From Bacteroidota bacterium (GTDB lineage: Bacteria > Bacteroidota > Rhodothermia > Rhodothermales > Rubricoccaceae), in contig JADFLK010000156.1 in the NCBI GenBank assembly GCA_022564455.1, forward strand, positions 1-5,792: a DNA stretch of 5,792 bases, written 5' to 3'. The notes beneath the pieces are model-generated. The model was not told the DNA's origin, did not search any database, and saw only the letters and a program-made list of their open reading frames with translations. The position numbers were made by a program, and so were the translations under genes. Numbering within the stretch: position 1 is the stretch's first letter; each line of letters starts with the position of its first letter. Positions 1 through 3,899 of this stretch are shown here, piece after piece.

Positions 1-549
1 CTCGTAGAGCCAAAAAATGGATACCCGGAAGTGGACCACGAGTTCTACATCATGCAGAGCGAGTTCTACACGGCAGGCGCGTTCAACGACGCCGGCCTCC
101 AGGCATTTGATCTCGACAAGGCGATCCACGAAGACGCCGAGTACGTGGTCTTCAACGGCCGCGTGGGCTCGTTGACCGGCGAAAACGCGCTACAGGCGCG
201 CGTTGGCGAGACCGTGCGCCTCTTCGTAGGCAACGGCGGCCCGAACCTGACTTCCAGCTTCCACGTCATCGGCGAGATGTTCGACCGCGTGTACGGCGAG
301 GGCGGAAGTGTCGTCAACCAATTCAACGTGCAGACGACGGTTGTGCCCCCGGGCGGCTCGTCGGTGGTAGAGTTCCTCCTGGACGTGCCCGGCCGCTACA
401 CGCTGGTGGATCACGCCCTCTTCCGGGCCTTCAACAAGGGCGCCGTCGGCATCCTTGAGGTCACCGGAGACGAGAACCCAGACATCTTTGCGGGCCAGAC
501 GGAGATGGTGGATTACAGTGGTTCAGCGGAAGCCCCTACTGCTCCCTGA
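1..549 (+). CDS. nirK: Copper-containing nitrite reductase NirK, C-terminal part (5' end outside window)
   Basis: The frame is open from base 1, so the gene begins upstream; the GTG at 31 is an internal codon, not a start. The 182 visible residues match the second cupredoxin domain of NirK, which reduces nitrite to nitric oxide in the periplasm. Typical stretches are DHEFYIMQSEFYT (about residues 12-24), SSFHVIGEMFDRVY (about 85-98) and VDHALFRAFNKGAVGILEV (about 136-154). His88 sits where the family has its active-site histidine (His255 in Alcaligenes NirK), and His138 where it has the type 2 copper ligand shared between subunits (His306). The type 1 copper ligands would lie in the missing N-terminal domain. 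The protein ends shortly after the domain with an Ala/Pro-rich tail, so there is no C-terminal cytochrome c extension. The stop overlaps an ATG at 549, and a NirV-like gene follows, as in many nirK operons. Confidence 0.93.
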   Translation, partial: LVEPKNGYPEVDHEFYIMQSEFYTAGAFNDAGLQAFDLDKAIHEDAEYVVFNGRVGSLTGENALQARVGETVRLFVGNGGPNLTSSFHVIGEMFDRVYGEGGSVVNQFNVQTTVVPPGGSSVVEFLLDVPGRYTLVDHALFRAFNKGAVGILEVTGDENPDIFAGQTEMVDYSGSAEAPTAP

Positions 550-590
550 TGACGAGACCCGCTGAGCTTCCCACGCCAACCTTTACCGTC

Positions 591-1370
591 ATGAAACGCA
601 CTGTCCCCATCCTGTTCGTCGGGCTACTACTGACGATGTCTGCCATCGCGCAGCCGGAGGGGATGGTGCTGGTTCGGGGTGGCGAGCACACGCCGCTCTA
701 CACCGGCGTCACGGAAGCATCGACCATCGAGGTGGAGACGTTCTATCTAGATGCGTTTCCGGTTACGAACACGGATTTTCTCACCTTCGTCCACGCCAAT
801 CCGGAGTGGCGGCGTTCGCAGGTCCCGCAGTTGTTTGCGGATAGCGGCTACCTCAGCCATTGGGGCGGCGATCTCGAATTGTGCAATGCCCTGCCCAACC
901 AACCAGTCACACGCGTGTCGTGGTTTGCGGCGACCGCTTACGCCCGGTGGGCGAACCGGCGGTTGCCCACCACCAACGAGTGGGAGTACGCGGCCTCGGC
1001 GAGCGAGACTTCAGCCAACGGCCGTAGCGACCCCAGCTACACGCGGCGCATCCTGAGCTGGTACAGCCGGCCGGCCCCGAACCCGCTGCCGAGCGTTGGT
1101 TCGACGTACCGCAACTTCCATGGCGTGTACGACCTCCACGGGCTCGTGTGGGAGTGGATTTCCGACTTCAATAGCGGTCTCGTCAGTTCTGATTCCCGCA
1201 GCAATCGCGACGCCGACACGAAACTATTCTGCGGCGCCGGATCCGTCGGCGCGGCCGATTTCGAGGACTACGCGGCCTTCCTCCGCTTTGCCTACCGCTC
1301 GGGCCTCGAAGCCCGCTACACCGTTCCCAACCTCGGTTTCCGCACGGCGCTCGACGCGCCTGTGAACTAG
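591..1370 (+). CDS. nirV: NirV-like secreted protein with FGE-sulfatase (SUMF1) fold, catalytic cysteines absent
   Basis: This is a 259-residue exported protein. The ATG at 591 is preferred because it opens a good signal peptide (MKRTVPILFVGLLLTMSAIA, cleavage before Gln21). The in-frame ATG at 549 overlaps the nirK stop but would add 14 residues ahead of the leader. No Shine-Dalgarno sequence helps the choice. FGE-sulfatase landmarks run in order: GMVLVRGG (24-31), FYLDAFPVTNTDF (51-63), QPVTRVSWFAATAYARW (104-120), RLPTTNEWEYAA (124-135), YDLHGLVWEW (180-189), CGAGS (214-218) and NLGFRTA (247-253). The cysteine pair that makes formylglycine in true FGE should follow the GGS-like motif, but here that stretch has none; only Cys98 and Cys214 exist. 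Sulfatase activation is therefore unlikely. A protein of this family directly downstream of nirK is called NirV in Rhodobacter sphaeroides and relatives; its role is not settled. The 3' end is repeated downstream. The fold is well supported, the symbol rests mainly on position. Confidence 0.8.
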   Translation: MKRTVPILFVGLLLTMSAIAQPEGMVLVRGGEHTPLYTGVTEASTIEVETFYLDAFPVTNTDFLTFVHANPEWRRSQVPQLFADSGYLSHWGGDLELCNALPNQPVTRVSWFAATAYARWANRRLPTTNEWEYAASASETSANGRSDPSYTRRILSWYSRPAPNPLPSVGSTYRNFHGVYDLHGLVWEWISDFNSGLVSSDSRSNRDADTKLFCGAGSVGAADFEDYAAFLRFAYRSGLEARYTVPNLGFRTALDAPVN

Positions 1371-1657
1371 CGACATCTAATGAGACGCCTCTTCCTCCTT
1401 CGCGCCATGTGGGCCCATCGCTCGGGCTTTGAAGCCAGCTACCGACCACAACTCTGGTTTTCATACAACGCTCGGCGCATTGGCGAACTAGCGACATCAA
1501 CCGTGAGACGCGTCACCCTTCGTCTCGTCATGCTTGCCCATCGCTCGGGCCTCGAAGTCCGCGACTCCGTCTCCAACCTTGGTCTCCGCACGACGCTCGA
1601 CGCGCCTGCGAACTAGCGGCAGCTACCATGAAACGCATCATCTTCCTTCTCGTCACG
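1288..1657 (+). repeat. Degenerate 123-bp tandem array: NirV-like tail + gap + SCO leader
   Basis: The last 75 bases of the NirV-like gene (tail 1, 1296-1370) recur at 1419-1491 (tail 2, 73 bases) and 1542-1616 (tail 3, 75 bases), at exactly 123-base intervals. Tails 1 and 3 agree at 66 of 75 positions by hand count and encode related ends, both with NLG.RT.LDAP.N before TAG; tail 2 is far more diverged. Each tail is followed by a similar gap (cgacatcta, cgacatcaacc, cggcagctacc). Each gap is followed by a start codon and an ACGC-containing leader (1380, 1503 and the real SCO start at 1628). The leader copies match the first 30 bases after the SCO start codon at about 20-22 positions. The simplest model is two rounds of tandem duplication of the gene junction, with breakpoints near codon 234 of the NirV-like gene and codon 10-13 of the SCO gene, followed by decay. 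Unit borders are approximate. Confidence 0.8.
1380..1616 (+). pseudogene. 78-codon open frame made of two array units; probably a duplication relic
   Basis: An ATG-started frame covers two copies of the array and ends at the stop of tail 3. It is a chimera of a basic hydrophobic leader (MRRLFLLRAMWAHRSGFE), the diverged tail 2 in a shifted frame, a second leader-like stretch (RRVTLRLVMLAHRSGLE) and an intact copy of the NirV-like C-terminus (NLGLRTTLDAPAN). Tail 2 is two bases short, which moves its own TAG out of frame. Its gap is two bases longer than gap 1, so the frame is recovered and tail 3 reads correctly. The frame has no independent domain and no ribosome binding site. An expressed small exported peptide cannot be excluded, but a relic of duplication is the better reading. 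Confidence 0.35.
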
Positions 1658-2215
1658 GTTTTTGGGATGGCAGCCTGCTCCAACGAGGCGGCTGCTCCTG
1701 CATATGATACAAGTGCGCCGCTCTCCGAAACGTCCATCTACTTGATGGGTGCCGACTGGACGAGCGACGCCGAGCAGACCATCCAACTCGCCGATTTCCG
1801 CGGCCGGCCCGTTGCCCTTTCGATGATCTACACCAGTTGCGGCCACGCGTGCCCAATGATCGTCTCGGACATGAAAAAGATCGCCGGCGGCCTTCCAGAA
1901 AACGGGGAGGTTCAGTATGTCCTTGTTTCGTTCGATCCCGATCGTGATACGCCTGAGCGCCTCCGCGACTTCCGAGAGGCGCATGGCCTGGGCGAAAACT
2001 GGACGCTCCTCCGCAGCGATGACGTGGACGTCCGTACGCTGGCCGCTTTGCTGGATGTGCGGTACCGCTTCGAAGCCGACGGCAACATCGCCCACACGAA
2101 TCGCATCACGCTCCTCGACGCGGGCGGCGAGATCGTAGGGAGGCAGGAAGGCCTTGGCGTAGACCCCGCATCCTCCATTTCCATTCTTCAAGAGGCCACA
2201 AGCCTCGCCCTCTAA
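1628..2215 (+). CDS. SCO1/SenC-family copper chaperone, predicted lipoprotein
   Basis: This 195-residue protein has the SCO thioredoxin-like fold, whose members bind copper and deliver it to cytochrome oxidase CuA sites or other exported copper enzymes. The leader MKRIIFLLVTVFGMAAC ends in a lipobox-like MAAC, placing a lipidated Cys17 at the membrane facing the periplasm. The core contains IQLADFRGRPVALSMIYTSC (52-71) with the copper-binding CGHACP motif (Cys71 and Cys75, spaced CxxxC). It continues with YVLVSFDPDRDTPERLRDF (97-115), and the third ligand is His156 in AHTNRITLLD. All three expected ligands are present and the length is normal. It begins 11 bases after tail 3 of the repeat array, and its leader resembles the partial leaders in that array. 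Between nirK/nirV and an azurin-like gene, a role in copper supply to NirK is plausible but inferred; service to an oxidase is the alternative. Confidence 0.92.
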   Translation: MKRIIFLLVTVFGMAACSNEAAAPAYDTSAPLSETSIYLMGADWTSDAEQTIQLADFRGRPVALSMIYTSCGHACPMIVSDMKKIAGGLPENGEVQYVLVSFDPDRDTPERLRDFREAHGLGENWTLLRSDDVDVRTLAALLDVRYRFEADGNIAHTNRITLLDAGGEIVGRQEGLGVDPASSISILQEATSLAL

Positions 2216-2218
2216 CCC

Positions 2219-2280
2219 TGGGAGTCTGTTGAATTACCAACTCTGTCGTACTCCGAATGACCTGGTTCAACAGCCTCCCA
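2219..2280. repeat. Inverted repeat with 15-base arms (CTGTTGAA / TTCAACAG core)
   Basis: TGGGAGTCTGTTGAA (2219-2233) pairs with TTCAACAGCCTCCCA (2266-2280), with one mismatch and a 32-base spacer. It lies three bases after the SCO stop. There is no T-tract after the second arm, so it is not a typical intrinsic terminator. The CTGTTGAA core resembles the ends of several insertion-sequence groups, and a further copy of the right arm occurs at 2423. Confidence 0.7.
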
Positions 2281-2360
2281 AGTACCAAATTCCAAGTACC
2301 AGATTCCAACCGATCTCATGAAGCACACATTGTGATTTGGTACTTGGAACTTGATACTTG
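2279..2360. repeat. Long imperfect hairpin, 26-base arms, with internal tandem repeat
   Basis: The arm at 2279-2304 pairs with the arm at 2335-2360 at 23 of 26 positions, across a 30-base loop; the three mismatches become G-U or A-C type pairs depending on strand. The left arm contains a tandem repeat (agtaccaaattcca then agtaccagattcca). The composition is much more A+T rich than the flanking genes. This looks like a dispersed palindromic repeat rather than gene-specific regulation. As RNA it would fold into a long stem between the SCO and azurin-like genes. It directly abuts the preceding inverted repeat. Confidence 0.75.
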
Positions 2361-2371
2361 AGATGTACAAT
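2344..2371 (+). promoter_or_regulatory. Possible promoter for the azurin-like gene
   Basis: TTGGAA (2344-2349) and TACAAT (2366-2371) are separated by 16 bases in the A+T-rich stretch about 100 bases before the azurin-like start. This is a fair match to a general sigma-70-type promoter. It overlaps the right arm of the long hairpin, so the repeat may supply the promoter. If the host is a Bacteroidota-like organism its promoter consensus differs, which lowers confidence. Confidence 0.2.
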
Positions 2372-2469
2372 TCCCAACGCGGCTATTCAATTATGTGCTC
2401 TGTCTCAGGCCGAACAACGTAGTTCAACAGCCCCCACACACCTACCCTCACCCTAAACCCAATTCTATT

Positions 2470-3021
2470 ATGACAACTCCACGCCTCGCAATTCTCGCCG
2501 TCACCCTTGCGACAATCACGCTCGCAGCCTGTGGCGGTGGTGAAGAACCATCGACGACCTCGGCCGAACCCACCACCGAGCAAGTAGCCCCGACACCGGA
2601 GCCTACTCCCGAACCGGAAGTCGCCGTCACTTTCGACGGGCCGACCTTTGAACTCACGATGACGCCGGTGGGCAACGAGATGAAGTTCGAGCAGACCGAG
2701 TTCACCGTACAGCCCGGGCAGACCGTCCACATAACGTTCAATAACACGGCCGACAACCCGGCCATGAGCCACAACGTGGTGGTCCTTAATTCGGTTGGCG
2801 TCATAAACGCCGTTGGCCAGGCCGCCATGGGCGCTGCTGCGACGGACTACATCCCTGCCGCGCGCCGGGACGACATCATCGCCAACACCTCGATGTCGGC
2901 CCCCGGCGAGACGGTTGAAGTCACTTTTACCGCCCCAAGCACCGCTGGCGACTACCCCTTCATCTGCACCTTCCCCGGTCATTATATGACCATGCAGGGA
3001 ACCATGCACGTCGCCGGGTGA
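2470..3021 (+). CDS. Azurin/auracyanin-like blue copper lipoprotein
   Basis: This 183-residue cupredoxin is anchored as a lipoprotein: MTTPRLAILAVTLATITLAAC has an LAAC lipobox at Cys21. The ATG at 2470 is chosen over the in-frame GTG at 2395, which lies in the repeat region and would put 25 non-signal residues ahead of the leader. A Gly/Glu/Thr/Pro-rich spacer with TPEPTPEPE (about 22-50) leads to the copper domain. Type 1 copper ligands are clear: His101 in MSHNVV, then Cys166, His171 and Met175 in CTFPGHYMTMQG, with azurin spacing. The stretch DYIPAARRDDIIANT (126-140) is also azurin-like. Such proteins shuttle single electrons; next to nirK it is a plausible donor to NirK. It probably forms its own transcription unit, because a repeat-filled gap precedes it and a strong terminator follows. 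Auracyanin-type electron carriers of other chains are the main alternative. Confidence 0.93.
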   Translation: MTTPRLAILAVTLATITLAACGGGEEPSTTSAEPTTEQVAPTPEPTPEPEVAVTFDGPTFELTMTPVGNEMKFEQTEFTVQPGQTVHITFNNTADNPAMSHNVVVLNSVGVINAVGQAAMGAAATDYIPAARRDDIIANTSMSAPGETVEVTFTAPSTAGDYPFICTFPGHYMTMQGTMHVAG

Positions 3022-3033
3022 CGACGTGTTGAG

Positions 3034-3073
3034 CGCGGGCCGGCAGTACATCCCGGCCCGCGTTCCGGTTTTT
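3034..3073 (+). terminator. Intrinsic terminator after the azurin-like gene
   Basis: CGCGGGCCGG (3034-3043) and CCGGCCCGCG (3053-3062) form a perfect 10-bp GC stem with a 9-base loop. After six bases comes TTTTT (3069-3073). It starts 12 bases after the azurin-like stop and should end that transcript before the cupin gene. The small gap between stem and T-run is the only departure from an ideal terminator. Confidence 0.8.
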
Positions 3074-3085
3074 GATAAACATCGG
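3072..3085 (+). promoter_or_regulatory. Partial FNR/NNR-type half-palindrome before the cupin gene
   Basis: TTGATAAACATCGG matches the CRP/FNR-family consensus TTGAT-N4-ATCAA at 8 of 10 defined positions. FNR, DNR and NnrR-type regulators commonly control denitrification genes. The site lies only four bases before the cupin ATG and next to a terminator T-run, so its position does not suit activation of that gene. A chance match is quite possible. Confidence 0.2.
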
Positions 3086-3089
3086 ATCC

Positions 3090-3434
3090 ATGCCAACTCA
3101 GACAACCACGCAAGGGCCTCGAACACTCAACGACCTGCCCTCGGCCCAGCCCGATCGCATCGTGAGCAAGATGTTGCTCAAGACCCGTAACGGTTCTACA
3201 ACGCACTTTTCGTTTGCGGAGGGCGAGTTCCTCCACCACCACGCTTCTCCATTCGAGGCGCTCCTCGTCGTTCTCTCCGGCAAAGCCGAGGTGAGCGTCT
3301 CCCTTGACCACTACGTGCTGGATGCAGGCGATTTCATCCGGCTTCCTGCAACCGTTCCGCACAGCGTTCGCGCACCGGAGGACATGCAGATGCTCCTCAT
3401 CATGCTCAGGGCGGACAGCCTGCCCCGCACTTGA
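3090..3434 (+). CDS. Small single-domain cupin protein
   Basis: This 114-residue protein consists of one cupin barrel. The ATG at 3090 is chosen; an upstream TTG at 3072 sits in the terminator T-run and adds only six residues. Cupin motif 1 is seen as EGEFLHHHASPFEALLVVLSG (the segment from Glu44 to Gly64), with likely metal ligands His49, His51 and Glu56. Motif 2 is AGDFIRLPATVPHSV (79-93) with His91. The complete ligand set predicts a bound metal ion, but the substrate cannot be deduced. There is no signal peptide, so it is probably cytoplasmic. It lies after the azurin terminator and 63 bases before the globin start, probably in one transcript with the globin. Small cupins near nitrite and nitric-oxide genes are often guessed to be sensors or detoxification factors; here that is only contextual inference. 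Confidence 0.85.
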   Translation: MPTQTTTQGPRTLNDLPSAQPDRIVSKMLLKTRNGSTTHFSFAEGEFLHHHASPFEALLVVLSGKAEVSVSLDHYVLDAGDFIRLPATVPHSVRAPEDMQMLLIMLRADSLPRT

Positions 3435-3441
3435 TGCGGGG
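3423..3441 (+). other. Intercistronic stem-loop spanning the cupin stop codon
   Basis: CCCCGCA (3423-3429) and TGCGGGG (3435-3441) form a perfect 7-bp stem around a 5-base loop that contains most of the cupin stop codon. No T-run follows, so termination is unlikely. It could stabilise the upstream mRNA or adjust expression between the cupin and globin genes. The GGGGA at 3438-3442 could also act as a Shine-Dalgarno-like site for the GTG at 3453. Confidence 0.4.
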
Positions 3442-3497
3442 AACGAAAATTCGTGGCACAGTACCGATCACCTAGCCCATCAACTCGGTCACAGGGC

Positions 3498-3899
3498 ATG
3501 TCCCCCACCCCTCCTTTGAAACCCGACCTTCGCACCACGGCCGATGTAGACGTGGTCGTCCAGTCGTTCTATAATGGAATGGAAGACGACCCGGCACTGG
3601 GCCGGTTTTTCGGGGATGCCGATTGGGAGACGCATCTACCGAAGATGACCGCGTTCTGGTCCGGTGTGCTCTTTCACACCGGCGCATACCGTGGACGGCC
3701 CTTCGATCCTCACATGCGGTTGCAAGGTCTTGAACGAACTCATTTCAGCCACTGGCTTGTTCGATTCAGGGCAGCGGTTGACGAACACTTCGAAGGCGAC
3801 ACGGCTGAGCGCATGAAGCTCAAGGCCGAACAGATCGCCTCTGTCTTTCAGGTTAAATTGGGCCTCTGGGAAACTTTCGACCACGAACCAACTCTATGA
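3498..3899 (+). CDS. Group III truncated haemoglobin
   Basis: The 133-residue frame from the ATG at 3498 has the length of group III (trHbP) globins. A GTG at 3453 would add 15 unconserved residues, but has a better-spaced purine-rich sequence upstream, so the start is uncertain. By comparison with Campylobacter Ctb, haem-pocket residues are intact. PheB9-TyrB10 is Phe24-Tyr25 in SFYNGMEDDP, HisE7 is His46 in DWETHLPKM, the proximal HisF8 is His72 in PFDPHMRL, and TrpG8 is Trp86 in THFSHWLVRF. The C-terminal helix reads IASVFQVKLGLW. Family members bind oxygen and NO tightly in the cytoplasm, and some protect against nitrosative stress. Downstream of a nirK cluster, scavenging NO made by NirK is a reasonable inference. 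The stop overlaps the next start (ATGA), indicating translational coupling with the porin-like frame. Confidence 0.92.
   Translation: MSPTPPLKPDLRTTADVDVVVQSFYNGMEDDPALGRFFGDADWETHLPKMTAFWSGVLFHTGAYRGRPFDPHMRLQGLERTHFSHWLVRFRAAVDEHFEGDTAERMKLKAEQIASVFQVKLGLWETFDHEPTL

Larger units (their letters stand above)
2219..2436. mobile_element. Possible MITE-like or insertion-sequence remnant filling the SCO-azurin gap
   Basis: The 254-base non-coding stretch 2216-2469 is almost wholly repeat-derived. Bases 2398-2430 repeat 2241-2273 with 25 of 33 identical and no gap (offset 157), ending in the same TTCAACAGCC(T/C)CC(C)A arm. The stretch is therefore bounded by TGGGAGTCTGTTGAA on the left and TTCAACAGCCCCCA on the right, an inverted terminal arrangement of about 218 bp enclosing the long hairpin. 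No transposase coding is present and I see no clear target-site duplication. An array of intergenic palindromic elements would explain it equally well. Confidence 0.35.

Noticed and set aside
1288..1616. Diversity-generating retroelement: FGE/C-type-lectin-fold gene with near-copies of its 3' end downstream
   Set aside because: The fold and 3' position invite this idea, but the differences between copies are not confined to adenines, the copies include the stop, gap and next leader, and no reverse transcriptase is in the window.
2219..2280. Intrinsic terminator of the SCO gene
   Set aside because: The stem is long-looped with a mismatch and has no following T-run.
2279..2436. CRISPR array
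   Set aside because: The repeats are few, unequal, partly inverted and not regularly spaced by unique spacers.
2395..2469. GTG-started extension of the azurin-like protein
   Set aside because: It adds 25 residues before a complete lipoprotein signal and lies in repeat sequence, so the ATG at 2470 is the better start.
2383..3126. 247-codon minus-strand frame opposite the azurin-like gene
   Set aside because: The + strand has all four blue-copper ligands and a lipobox; the opposite frame has no family signature.
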